The position numbers and the translations under genes were made by a program. Positions 41,321 through 48,976 of a DNA stretch of 49,146 nucleotides are shown piece by piece (positions within the stretch are counted from its first letter, which is position 1; every line of letters begins with the position of its first letter). Source of the DNA: JAJFUE01 sp039683515 (GTDB lineage: Bacteria > Sumerlaeota > Sumerlaeia > MVZB01); assembly GCA_039683515.1 (NCBI GenBank), contig JBDKRG010000028.1:1-49146 (forward strand), written 5' to 3'. Below the pieces are notes generated by a model. The model saw only the letters and a program-made list of their open reading frames with translations, was not told the DNA's origin and made no database searches.

Positions 41321-42310
41321 TCATTTGCCGTCGTGCATGGCGCGGACGATCTTGCCGTTGATGTCCTGGCGGACGCAGTCGGCGGCGCGGATGATCGCGT
41401 TCTTGATCGCGTCCTTGCCCGAGGCGCCGTGGCCGACGATGCAGATGCCGTTGAGCCCCAGCAGCGGGGCGCCGCCGAGCTGGCTGCTGTCGAGCTGGCG
41501 CTTCATGCCCTTGAACACCGGGTGGAGCATCAGGCCGCCGAGCTGGCGCAGTTTGTTCTTGCGCGCCTCGGTCTTGATGTAGTGGCCGATGAAATGGAAG
41601 AAACCCTCGGCGAACTTGAGGACGACGTTGCCGACGAAACCGTCGCAGACCACGACGTCGGCCTTGCCGTTGAAGATGTCGCCGCCCTCGACGTTGCCGA
41701 TGAAGTTGAGCGACCCCTCGCTGAGCAGGTTGTAGGTCGCCTGCGCCAGCTCGTTGCCCTTGCCTTCCTCGGCGCCGATGTTGAGCAGCCCGACCCGCGG
41801 CGAGCGCCGCCCGAAGATCTCGCGGGCGTAGATCGAGCCCATCACGGCGAAGTCGCTCAGGTGGACGGGCTTGCAGTCGATGTTGGCGCCGACGTCGAGC
41901 AGGACGACCGGGTGGGACGGAAGCGGGATGACCGTGGCGAGCGTGGGGCGCGAAACCCCTTCGAGCGTGCGCCACTTCTGGACGGTGGTGGCGAGCGTCG
42001 CGCCGGTGTTGCCGGCCGAAACGACGCCGTCGGCCTCGCCGCGCTTGACGAGGTCGACAGCCACTGAAATCGAGCTGGTTTTCTTGCGCAGGGACGCCTT
42101 GGGCGCCTCTTCCATCGAGACGACCGTATCGGCATGCACGATCGACAGCCGCGGGTGAAGCGCGTTCTCGCGGTTCAGGATGTTCTCCAGAACCTCGGAA
42201 TCGCCGACCAGCACGACATGATGGTCGCTCTGCTCGACCGCCTCGATGGCGCCCTTGACGAGCGGCTCGGGACCGAAATCCCCCGCCATGGCATCCAATG
42301 CGATCCGCAT
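41321..42310 (-). CDS. plsX: Phosphate acyltransferase PlsX
   Basis: A 329-residue peripheral membrane enzyme that converts acyl-ACP and phosphate to acyl-phosphate, the first step to phosphatidic acid with PlsY. Landmarks: MRIALDAMAGDFGPEPLVKG, VVSAGNTGATLA, VVLLDVGANIDCKP, RVGLLNIGAEEGKGNELAQ and NFIGNVEGGDIF. The start is preceded by GGAGG at 8 bases. It follows rpmF by 22 bases, the widely conserved rpmF-plsX order, but the usual fabH, fabD and fabG do not follow; ndk does. Confidence 0.98.
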   Translation of the reverse strand: MRIALDAMAGDFGPEPLVKGAIEAVEQSDHHVVLVGDSEVLENILNRENALHPRLSIVHADTVVSMEEAPKASLRKKTSSISVAVDLVKRGEADGVVSAGNTGATLATTVQKWRTLEGVSRPTLATVIPLPSHPVVLLDVGANIDCKPVHLSDFAVMGSIYAREIFGRRSPRVGLLNIGAEEGKGNELAQATYNLLSEGSLNFIGNVEGGDIFNGKADVVVCDGFVGNVVLKFAEGFFHFIGHYIKTEARKNKLRQLGGLMLHPVFKGMKRQLDSSQLGGAPLLGLNGICIVGHGASGKDAIKNAIIRAADCVRQDINGKIVRAMHDGK

Positions 42311-42332
42311 GCGGGCCTCCGCCGGCCGGCCC

Positions 42333-42518
42333 TTAGGCCTTGGTCACGGTCGCGCGGTATGGCCGGCCGTCATAGTAGCCGCAGCTGGGGCAAATCCGGT
42401 GCGGCTGCGTCGATTCGCCGCAGTGGGAGCACTTCTGTTCGCCCGTCGTCTCCAGCTTCTTATGGGTGCGGTTCATGCCTTTTTTGGCCTTGCTGCGCCG
42501 CCTTCTTGGGACTGGCAT
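42333..42518 (-). CDS. rpmF: 50S ribosomal protein L32
   Basis: A 61-residue ribosomal protein. It starts MPVPRRRRSKAKKGMNRTHK, the normal L32 N-terminus. It has a zinc ribbon with CSHCGE and CPSCGYY (C-x2-C, twice). The start at 42518 has AGGAG about 10 bases upstream. It is too short to stand out by size but is unmistakable by motif. The usual upstream partner (YceD/DUF177) is absent. Confidence 0.97.
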   Translation of the reverse strand: MPVPRRRRSKAKKGMNRTHKKLETTGEQKCSHCGESTQPHRICPSCGYYDGRPYRATVTKA

Positions 42519-42654
42519 CGGTCTGGACTCCTGGCCGGCACGGAACCGGCAATGAATACCTGCTCGCGGGCTTCTACCGCGGGCGAACCGGGCGAGCGCC
42601 GCGGCGGCATGGCACACTAAAGCCCACGCCTCCGGGGCGACCCGGAACCTACCT

Positions 42655-42682
42655 ATCTTAGGAATCCGCCGAAGGATGTCAA
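42655..42682 (-). promoter_or_regulatory. Promoter of the rpmF-plsX operon
   Basis: On the minus strand, TTGACA (42677-42682), a 16-base spacer and TAAGAT (42655-42660). A perfect -35 with a 4-of-6 -10. Transcription would begin near 42648, about 130 bases before rpmF. Confidence 0.65.
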
Positions 42683-42815
42683 TAGAAGAGTGGCCCGTTT
42701 CGGTCCGGACCGGTGGCTTCACCCTGTGAACTTGATTTTAAATTGATGGCCATGGAAGATCTTAACTCGATGGTTTAAGGTGTCAAATTGATCGACAATA
42801 TGAGCAGGTAAAAAC

Positions 42816-43628
42816 ATGGTCTACGTCGATGACCCAATTTGGGAAGGCTCCTATAAAATTCCGTGGGATGACCCTGATTTCAGCAGGCGAATGCTGGCCG
42901 AACACCTCAATCAGGACCATGACATGGCCAGCCGGCGTCTCGAATGGGTTGACCGGCAGGTGAAATGGATCGATCGCGCGTTGCTTAACGGACGTCCCTC
43001 ATGTGTCCTGGATCTTGGTTGCGGGCCGGGTTTGTACTCACACCGGATGGCTGCGCTCGGGCATCGATGCCGCGGGATCGATTTCGGCCCAGCATCCGTC
43101 GAGTACGCCCGGCAGCATAATCCCGATCCATCAAAGTGCGAGTTTTTGCTGGGAGATATCCGCCGCGTTTCGTTCGGCGGTCCCTATGATCTGGCCATGA
43201 TTTTATTTGGCGAAATGAATGTTTTCTCGCCTGGTGAAATCCTGGGAATGCTTCGCAACGTTCATGAATGCCTTGTTCCCCGAGCCGGCAGGTTGATTGT
43301 TGAAGTTCAAAATCCCGTGGCTGTTGAGCAGATCGGGAAGAGCAATCCATCCGAACAACAGTATGATTCGGGGTTGTTTTCCGATCGCCCGCATCGATGC
43401 CGAATTCAAAACCGGTGGTTGCCCGATCAGCAGGTGGCCATTCAGGAATTCACCATCATGGATGCCGATGGCTCAAGCCGGATCTATCACAGCACCACAA
43501 GGGCATGGCGGGACGAAGAGTTGATCGCTTTATTGAAAGCCGCGGGTTTTATGGCGGCGACTCTTCGTGAAAATTGGCCTTGCAACACATCCAATCTGGC
43601 TCTTTGGAGCGCTGAAACGGGTTTTTAG
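42816..43628 (+). CDS. Class I SAM-dependent methyltransferase, atypical base composition
   Basis: A 270-residue enzyme. Motif I is SCVLDLGCGPGLYSHRMAAL (about residues 62-81), followed by GIDFGPASVEYARQ (motif II) and CEFLLGDIRRV (motif III). The region FGEMNVFSPGEILGMLRNVH follows, as in small-molecule methyltransferases. Third codon positions are much less GC-rich than in neighbouring genes, and the flanking spacer is AT-rich, which suggests acquisition by transfer. It lies on the opposite strand from rpmF and before the Cys-cluster gene, with which it has no obvious link. The substrate is unknown. Confidence 0.85.
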   Translation: MVYVDDPIWEGSYKIPWDDPDFSRRMLAEHLNQDHDMASRRLEWVDRQVKWIDRALLNGRPSCVLDLGCGPGLYSHRMAALGHRCRGIDFGPASVEYARQHNPDPSKCEFLLGDIRRVSFGGPYDLAMILFGEMNVFSPGEILGMLRNVHECLVPRAGRLIVEVQNPVAVEQIGKSNPSEQQYDSGLFSDRPHRCRIQNRWLPDQQVAIQEFTIMDADGSSRIYHSTTRAWRDEELIALLKAAGFMAATLRENWPCNTSNLALWSAETGF

Positions 43629-43698
43629 ATTGTTTTTCTCGGCGGAAGTCGGGAAAATCCCTTCTGAACTCGGTATTTTAATGCGCGGAGGACCTGCA

Positions 43699-44493
43699 AT
43701 GGGGATCGACTATATCACCCAGCACGATTGCGAGCCCAAGGGCGCCCTGGGCGTCGAGGGGATCATGGCCAGGCTCAAGGCGCGCAACCAGGCCCAGGCC
43801 ATCGTCGACATCATGAAGCAGCGCGAGCCGTCCAAGGACCCCATGCAGGTCACGTTCACGCGCATGCGCCACACCCCCGACGGCGACATTAAGCAGGACT
43901 GCACGGTCGCCCAGCTGCTCGAGGAGACCAAGGTCCTTGACGAGCACGCGCCCAAGTGCCAGGGGTGCCCGGCCAATTGCGAGCGACGGCCGTTCGGGTG
44001 CTTCGGTTACATCAACTACCCGTTCCCCCGCTCCGCCGAGAAGTGGCTGATGGACCGCCTTCCCGCCGACCTCGACTCGACGGCGGGCGGTTTCCTCATG
44101 AAGGCGATCCAGGATTTCGAGGTCGACGGCGAAATCGTCGGCCAGATGCGCCGGGACAGGCAGTTCTTCGAGTCGAACTCCCCGGCGGTGCGCAAATGGG
44201 GTTCGTTCTTCAAGCGCACCAAGGTCGACTCGAACCAGATCATGCAGTTCATGTTCTTCTTCGGGGAGATCGACCCGGCCCGCGCGCTCGTGATCTGCCT
44301 GATCCTCGGGCTCATCCCGCACGACGCGCCGGCGGAAGACGTCATGCAGCTCCTGGCCAAGCCCGAGCTCCTCGCCCGCAAGGCAAACCTGCCGGAATAC
44401 GACCCCGATTCGGAGGTCGCCGGCGTGGCGGGTTTCCTCGAGGCGCTGGTCGCCGCATCGTCGCGCGGCGAGAAGATGGACCTGGACGTTTAA
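43699..44493 (+). CDS. Unrecognised protein with four-cysteine cluster motif
   Basis: A 264-residue soluble protein. The start at 43699 follows GGAGG at 7 bases; an in-frame ATG at 43681 lies before that site. Residues C87, C90, C94 and C101 (CQGCPANCERRPFGC) form a compact metal or Fe-S binding motif, C-x2-C-x3-C-x6-C. Other cysteines are C11 and C68. The rest is helical and acidic, with WGSFFKRTKVDSNQIMQFMF as a notable central stretch. I recognise no family. It is followed by a NifX-like gene and a DUF4405 cytochrome-like gene on the same strand, suggesting a redox or metal-cofactor function. Confidence 0.72.
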   Translation: MGIDYITQHDCEPKGALGVEGIMARLKARNQAQAIVDIMKQREPSKDPMQVTFTRMRHTPDGDIKQDCTVAQLLEETKVLDEHAPKCQGCPANCERRPFGCFGYINYPFPRSAEKWLMDRLPADLDSTAGGFLMKAIQDFEVDGEIVGQMRRDRQFFESNSPAVRKWGSFFKRTKVDSNQIMQFMFFFGEIDPARALVICLILGLIPHDAPAEDVMQLLAKPELLARKANLPEYDPDSEVAGVAGFLEALVAASSRGEKMDLDV

Positions 44494-44591
44494 ACCCGGC
44501 GGCCATCATGGGCTTCATCAATCCGAAATTCCGCCAATGCATGAATTGATTCTTGATCGATATGATTCTATGCTCGTCGTGGAGGATTATC

Positions 44592-44957
44592 ATGAAGCTC
44601 GCCATTGCATCCCAGGATGGAGCATCAATGTCCCGCCACTTCGGGCGCAGCTCCAGTTTCATCGTCTACGATATCGACGGCCAGAAGATCATGTCGCGCC
44701 ATGTCCGGGCGGTGCCGGCGCCGGCGCCCGACGCGCCTCACGGGCACGGCCACCTGCTCGACGCCATTGAAGGCTGCGACACCGTCCTGTGCGGCGGCAT
44801 GGGAACCCACGCGGCCGAGGAACTGCGCTCGCGCGGCATCAACCCCCTCGTCACGCTCGACTCGACCCTCGAGCCGGACGAGGCGGTCCGCCGCCTGCTG
44901 ATCGGCACCCTGAGCGCCGGCTGGGTCACCGCCTGCAACTGCAAGCAGAGCCACTAG
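44592..44957 (+). CDS. NifX/NifB C-terminal-like (dinitrogenase iron-molybdenum cofactor biosynthesis) family protein
   Basis: A 121-residue protein of the small NifX-like family. It has MKLAIASQDGASMSRHFGRS at the start and FIVYDIDG, then HGHGHLLDAIEGCDTVLCGG (H50, H52, H54; C62, C67), GMGTHAAEELRSRGINPLVT and a C-terminal CNCKQSH. The family binds metal-sulfur clusters or their precursors; outside nitrogen fixers its job is unknown. Start 44592 has GGAGGA 5 bases upstream. No nif genes are in the window. Its neighbours (a Cys-cluster protein and DUF4405) suggest a shared redox task. Confidence 0.88.
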   Translation: MKLAIASQDGASMSRHFGRSSSFIVYDIDGQKIMSRHVRAVPAPAPDAPHGHGHLLDAIEGCDTVLCGGMGTHAAEELRSRGINPLVTLDSTLEPDEAVRRLLIGTLSAGWVTACNCKQSH

Positions 44958-44970
44958 GATCGAGGGGCCG

Positions 44971-45384
44971 ATGGCGCGACCCAACAAACAGATGATCAAC
45001 TTCGCGCTCGAGGCGATTGGCCTGGCCGTCTTCATGGCCCTCGTCGCCACCGGCTTCGCCATGGAGTTCACGATGCGCGGCCGGGGCGGGCAAATGACCC
45101 AGATGGGCCTGTCGCGCCACGACGCGAGCGAGATCCATCTCGTGCTCGGCATCGTGTTCCTCGTGATCGTGTTCCTTCACGTCGCGCTGCACTGGCGCTG
45201 GGTCTGGTCGTACGCGAAGGGGCAAAACCCCCAAACGCGATCGATCCGCGCCGCGGCGTTTCTGGTGGCCCTTGTCCTCCTGCTGGCGATCGGCGTCCTG
45301 CCCTGGATCGTCCCCGCCCGGCAAGCCGCCGGCGACGCCGGAGGCCGCGGTGGGCCGGCCATGGTTTCGCCGCCGGCAAGGTGA
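44971..45384 (+). CDS. DUF4405-type membrane protein, cytochrome b-like
   Basis: A 137-residue protein with three hydrophobic helices (about residues 10-30, 54-73 and 92-112). H50, H56, H70 and H74 occur around the second helix (SRHDASEIHLVLGIVFLVIV and FLHVALHW). H56 and H70, 14 residues apart in one helix face, look like a bis-histidine haem site. DUF4405 members are thought to be b-type cytochrome-like. It starts 13 bases after the NifX-like gene, and its stop overlaps the next gene's start region. Confidence 0.85.
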   Translation: MARPNKQMINFALEAIGLAVFMALVATGFAMEFTMRGRGGQMTQMGLSRHDASEIHLVLGIVFLVIVFLHVALHWRWVWSYAKGQNPQTRSIRAAAFLVALVLLLAIGVLPWIVPARQAAGDAGGRGGPAMVSPPAR

Positions 45385-46172
45385 TGAATGCGATGAGCGA
45401 TCCACGCCAACCCTGCGCGACATTCACGCACGATGAATACCGGCTCATGCTGCGCGCGATCGCCGAGGCCGGCTACTCGTTCCGTCGGTTTCCGGAAGCG
45501 GCCGGGCTCCTGGCCGGCCGCGAGCCGTTCGTCCTCATGCGCCACGACATCGACATGAGCGTCGCCAAGGCCCTCGCCATCGCTCGGATCGAGGCGGAGG
45601 CGGGCGTCCGCTCGACCTACTTCGTCATGCTGCGGTCGGACCACTACAACCCGCTTTCGGAGGCCGACGCCCCGCGCATCGAGCGCATGATCGAGCTGGG
45701 CCACGGCCTGGGGCTTCATTTCGACGCCGCGGTCTATCCGGAACTGAGCGACAGCGCCGACGCCGCCCTCTTCCGCGAGCGTTGCGGCCGCGAGATCGCC
45801 GTGCTCGAGAAATGGTTCGGCGTCCCGGTCCAGGCGGTGAGTTTCCACCGGCCGAGCCCGCTGATCCTCGAGGGCGAACCCGATCTCACCGCGCCGCTGC
45901 CGCACGCCTACATGGAGCTCTTCACCAAGCAGATCAAGTATTCCTCCGACTCGACCGGCCGCTGGCGGTTCGGCCACCCGCTCGACTCCGAGGAGTTCGC
46001 GCAGAGGCGGCCGCTGCACATCCTGACGCACCCGATCTGGTGGGATGCGGAGCCGCTGACGCCGCAGCAAAAGCTCGACAACTTCATCGAGGAGCGCGCG
46101 CGGCTGCTCGAGCGGTCGGTCGCGGCCAACTGCACGGCCTATCAAATTCCGGCGCGAGGCGATCAATCATGA
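45384..46172 (+). CDS. Polysaccharide deacetylase-like protein
   Basis: A 262-residue protein. It has RHDIDMSVAKALAIARIEAE (about residues 53-72) with H54, D55 and D57 in the position of the NodB metal motif, GLHFD (H112, D114), VSFHRPSPLIL and a C-terminal ILTHPIWW. Together these match a polysaccharide-deacetylase fold variant found in sugar-surface clusters. Starts at 45384 or 45393 are both possible; the former overlaps the previous stop in TGATG. The next gene overlaps it by ATGA. It probably removes acyl groups from an amino sugar, but the substrate is inferred. Confidence 0.78.
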   Translation: MNAMSDPRQPCATFTHDEYRLMLRAIAEAGYSFRRFPEAAGLLAGREPFVLMRHDIDMSVAKALAIARIEAEAGVRSTYFVMLRSDHYNPLSEADAPRIERMIELGHGLGLHFDAAVYPELSDSADAALFRERCGREIAVLEKWFGVPVQAVSFHRPSPLILEGEPDLTAPLPHAYMELFTKQIKYSSDSTGRWRFGHPLDSEEFAQRRPLHILTHPIWWDAEPLTPQQKLDNFIEERARLLERSVAANCTAYQIPARGDQS

Positions 46173-47089
46173 CGACGCTCAAACAGGTCATCGGTTTGTT
46201 GCGCGAACGGGGGATGATCGACGAGGCGCATGCCGAGCGGGTGGACAGGCTGCCCGACGCCCCGATCGGCGGGTTCTCGCCGATCTCGGCCACGACGCCC
46301 GGCTCGCTGTCGTGGATGCGCGCCCAGCAGCTCGACTGGAGCGGCATCAAGGCCGCGGCCGTGATCTGCGCCCGCGACCTCGAGATCCCGCAAAACACTT
46401 CCGTCGCATTCATCCCCGTCTCCAATCCGCGGCTGGCGTTCATCCGCGTTCTGCGCGCATTCGCGCCCGAGCCCAGGGTCGAGGGCATCGACCCCACCGC
46501 CCGGATCGGCGCGGGCTGCAAGCTCGGCGAAGGCGTCTCGATCGGCGCCTACTCGGTCATCGGCAAAGGCGTCGAGATCGGCGACGGAACGGAGATTCGG
46601 CATCACGTCGTCGTCGCCGATGGCACCCGGATCGGCGCGGGTTGCGCGATCAAGTCGCACGCGGCGATCGGCGAGGAGGGATTCGGCTTCGAAAACGACG
46701 AGGCCGGCCACCCCGTCCACATGCCGCACCTGGGCCGCGTCGTGATCGGCGACGACGTCTACCTCGGCAACTTCGTGACCGTCCTGCGCGGGGCGCTCGG
46801 CGACACCCGCATCGGCAACCACGTCAAGATCGACGACCACGTCCACGTCGCGCACAACGTCTCGATCGGCGACGACACGATCATCACCGCCTGCGCCGAG
46901 CTGAGCGGCGGGGTCGACGTCGGCAGGAACGTCTGGCTTGCGCCCAACTGCTCGGTCGTGCAAAAGATCAAGATCGGCGACGACGCGTTCATCGCCATCG
47001 GGGCGGTCGTGACCAAGGACATCGAGGCCAACCAGGTCGCCATGGGCGCGCCCGCGCGGTCCATCAAAAAGCGGTTCGAAGACAGGTAA
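46169..47089 (+). CDS. LpxD-like left-handed beta-helix acyltransferase
   Basis: A 306-residue protein. The N-terminal 100 residues resemble the uridine-binding domain of LpxD (SPISATTPGSLSWM, FIPVSNPRLAFIRVLRAF). From about 108 to 285 there are hexapeptide repeats (ARIGAGCKLGEGVSIGAYSV ...). H229 in VHVAHNVSIGDD is the LpxD catalytic histidine by position, and GEEGFGFENDEAGHPVHMPH matches the LpxD loop. LpxD adds a 3-hydroxyacyl chain to UDP-glucosamine in lipid A synthesis. In this neighbourhood an N-acyl sugar for a surface glycan is also possible. Overlaps the deacetylase-like gene by 4 bases. Confidence 0.85.
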   Translation: MTTLKQVIGLLRERGMIDEAHAERVDRLPDAPIGGFSPISATTPGSLSWMRAQQLDWSGIKAAAVICARDLEIPQNTSVAFIPVSNPRLAFIRVLRAFAPEPRVEGIDPTARIGAGCKLGEGVSIGAYSVIGKGVEIGDGTEIRHHVVVADGTRIGAGCAIKSHAAIGEEGFGFENDEAGHPVHMPHLGRVVIGDDVYLGNFVTVLRGALGDTRIGNHVKIDDHVHVAHNVSIGDDTIITACAELSGGVDVGRNVWLAPNCSVVQKIKIGDDAFIAIGAVVTKDIEANQVAMGAPARSIKKRFEDR

Positions 47090-47090
47090 C

Positions 47091-48242
47091 ATGATCAACA
47101 TCGTCACCATCGTCGGCGCGCGCCCGCAGTTCGTGAAGGCCTCGGTCGTGAGCCGCGCCATCGCCCGGCACAATCGCGAACAGGCGAGCCCCATCCACGA
47201 GACGATCATCCACACCGGCCAGCACTACGACGACAACATGAGCCGGGTGTTCTTCGACGACCTGATGATCCCCGAGCCGGCGATCAACCTGAGCGTCGGC
47301 TCCGGCCGCCACGGCGAGATGACCGGCCAGATGCTGATCGCGATCGAAGCCGAGCTCCTGCGCCGCAAGCCCGACTTCCTGCTGCTTTACGGCGACACCA
47401 ACTCGACGCTCGCCGGCGCGCTCGCCGCCTCCAAGATCCCGCTCCCGATCCTCCACATCGAGGCCGGCCTGCGCTCGTACCAGCGCTGGATCCCCGAGGA
47501 AGTCAACCGGCTCGTGACCGATCACCTCTCGAGCGTCCTGTTCTGCCCGACGCTCCGCTCCGTCAAGAACCTCGAGCTCGAGCACATCACCGAGGGGGTC
47601 TACCACGTCGGCGACGTGATGTACGACGCGGCGCTGATCTTCGCCGAGATCGCCGGCCGCACGCGCGGCGTCGAGCGGTTCGGCCTCGAGCTCAAGAACT
47701 ATTACCTCGCGACCGTCCACCGCCCGCATCACACCGACGTCCCCGAGCGCATGCTGGCGATCCTCGAAGGCCTGCGCGGCGTCGCGACGGCCGGCTGCCC
47801 GGTGGCGTTCCCGGTTCACCCGCGGACTCAGGCCAAGCTGCGCGAGATGAGGATTCTGGACGGGCCGATCACCACCGTGACCGGCGTGCAAAACGACCGC
47901 TACCCGAACGTGCGCCTCATGCCGCCGGCGGGGTTCCTCGACATGGTTTGCCTGGAGCGCTCGGCGAAGGCGATCATCACCGACTCGGGCGGCGTGCAGA
48001 AAGAGGCCTATTTCCACCGCGTTCCGTGCGTCACGCTGCGCAAACAGACCGAGTGGCAGGAGACCGCCGACGCCGGCTGGAACCAGCTCGCCGGCGACGA
48101 GGCCCACGAGATCATCGAGGCCGTCGCCAACGCCAAGTCCGGCCAGGAAATCACCGAATACGGCGACGGCCACGCCGCCGAGGCGATCGTCAAGATCATC
48201 GCGTCGCTGCCGACCGACGGCAGCCTGATTCACGGAAATTGA
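47091..48242 (+). CDS. wecB: UDP-N-acetylglucosamine 2-epimerase (non-hydrolysing)
   Basis: A 383-residue GT-B fold enzyme that interconverts UDP-GlcNAc and UDP-ManNAc for surface polysaccharide synthesis. Landmarks: VGARPQFVKASVVSRA, HTGQHYDDNMSRVFF, LYGDTNSTLAGALAA, HIEAGLRSYQRWIPEEVNRL, YLATVHRPHHTD, FPVHPRTQ, ITDSGGVQKEAYF and RKQTEWQET. It starts one base after the LpxD-like stop, so the three sugar genes are one operon. The acyltransferase and the deacetylase-like protein probably act on its product line. Confidence 0.97.
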   Translation: MINIVTIVGARPQFVKASVVSRAIARHNREQASPIHETIIHTGQHYDDNMSRVFFDDLMIPEPAINLSVGSGRHGEMTGQMLIAIEAELLRRKPDFLLLYGDTNSTLAGALAASKIPLPILHIEAGLRSYQRWIPEEVNRLVTDHLSSVLFCPTLRSVKNLELEHITEGVYHVGDVMYDAALIFAEIAGRTRGVERFGLELKNYYLATVHRPHHTDVPERMLAILEGLRGVATAGCPVAFPVHPRTQAKLREMRILDGPITTVTGVQNDRYPNVRLMPPAGFLDMVCLERSAKAIITDSGGVQKEAYFHRVPCVTLRKQTEWQETADAGWNQLAGDEAHEIIEAVANAKSGQEITEYGDGHAAEAIVKIIASLPTDGSLIHGN

Positions 48243-48271
48243 AACGCCAAGGCGCCAAGAGCGCCAAGAGA
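48242..48271. repeat. 9-base-period tract (GCGCCAAGA)
   Basis: ACGCCAAGGCGCCAAGAGCG and CCAAGAGACTC directly follow the wecB stop. Three units of nine bases. The cleanest member of the family in the window. Confidence 0.75.
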
Positions 48272-48291
48272 CTCACGATTCGAGGGGTCTG

Positions 48292-48669
48292 ATGAAACGA
48301 AAAGATTTCCTCGATCGAGATGATTTGCCAGGCGAGCAATTCATCGCTGAACTCGGCGTTGGGGATGAACTCGGTCCATATTGCCGCTGGCTGCGCGAGC
48401 AGGTGGCCGCCTACGCCAAGATCCCGGCCGGGAAAATATATCCTGCCGACGATACGCGGGAACTCTCGGCGATCGTCGGCGGTTACGACGCCCTCGAATT
48501 CCACATGAAGGCCGAAGAGCGGTTCCAGACCCAAATCGACGATGTCGCGGCGCCGGACCTTTTTCCGGTTTGGTCGGTATTCGGCATTCGGATCTCCGGT
48601 GAGCCGATCACGTTTGGCGAGTGGTGCGTCGGGTTCGCGACATGCATACGGGAAGGCCGTAAGAAATAA
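48292..48669 (+). CDS. Small protein, possibly acyl-carrier-like without the attachment serine
   Basis: A 125-residue acidic protein starting after GAGGGG. Residues about 40-80 (KIPAGKIYPADDTRELSAIV then GGYDALEFHMKAEERFQTQI) have the order of an acyl carrier protein: helix, loop, D-x-L-E at the start of helix 2, and a xxxEERF block. Carrier proteins carry phosphopantetheine on the Ser of DSL; here the residues are DAL, so the Ser is absent. The C-terminal part (WSVFGIRISGEPITFGEWC) is different. I do not recognise the family. It is next to sugar-modifying genes, one of which is an acyltransferase. Confidence 0.6.
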   Translation: MKRKDFLDRDDLPGEQFIAELGVGDELGPYCRWLREQVAAYAKIPAGKIYPADDTRELSAIVGGYDALEFHMKAEERFQTQIDDVAAPDLFPVWSVFGIRISGEPITFGEWCVGFATCIREGRKK

Positions 48670-48719
48670 GCCGAATCCAATGGCGAGGTGCCCGGGGGGC
48701 GGCTGCCCACGGGCGAAAA

Positions 48720-48976
48720 GGACCTAAGGGACCCAAGGGACCAAAGGGGTATGGCGACTAGCCGAAACGGCGGCGGAGGGGATTGCGGATTTCGGATTGC
48801 GGATTGCGGATTGGGGGATTGGCTTGTGGGGCTGGGGCTGGGGGATTGCGGATTTCGGATTGCGGATTTCGGATTGGGGGATTGTCTTGTGGGTCTAATG
48901 GGTCTTGTGGGGCGTATGGGAGCGAATGGTCGGATTCTGGAATTCTGCAATCCGGAATCGGCAATCCGCAATCGGT
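48720..48976. repeat. Simple-repeat field (GGACCCAAG then ATTGCGGATTTCGG)
   Basis: First a GGACCTAAG/GGACCCAAG/GGACCAAAG tract (48720-48749, period 9). Then from 48780 runs of GATTGCGGATTTCGGATTGC with a period of 7 (units GGATTGC, GGATTTC). An interrupted GTCTTGTGG/GTCTAATGG/GTCTTGTGG (period 9) follows near 48880-48915. From 48944 the complementary form GCAATCCGGAATCGGCAATC closes a possible long hairpin. The reading frame of the partial minus-strand gene runs through it. Confidence 0.8.

Noticed and set aside
44592..44957. Evidence for nitrogen fixation
   Set aside because: The NifX-like family is widespread in non-fixers and no nifHDK, nifE or nifN gene is in the window.
48483..48971. 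Minus-strand 162-residue frame with SIRNPQSP-type repeats
   Set aside because: Antisense to the 48292-48669 gene and made of repeat units; the frame ending at 48758 fits a truncated gene better.
48780..48976. Possible CRISPR array in the ATTGCGGATTTCGG field
   Set aside because: Units are 7 bases and contiguous with no unique spacers, and there are no cas genes.
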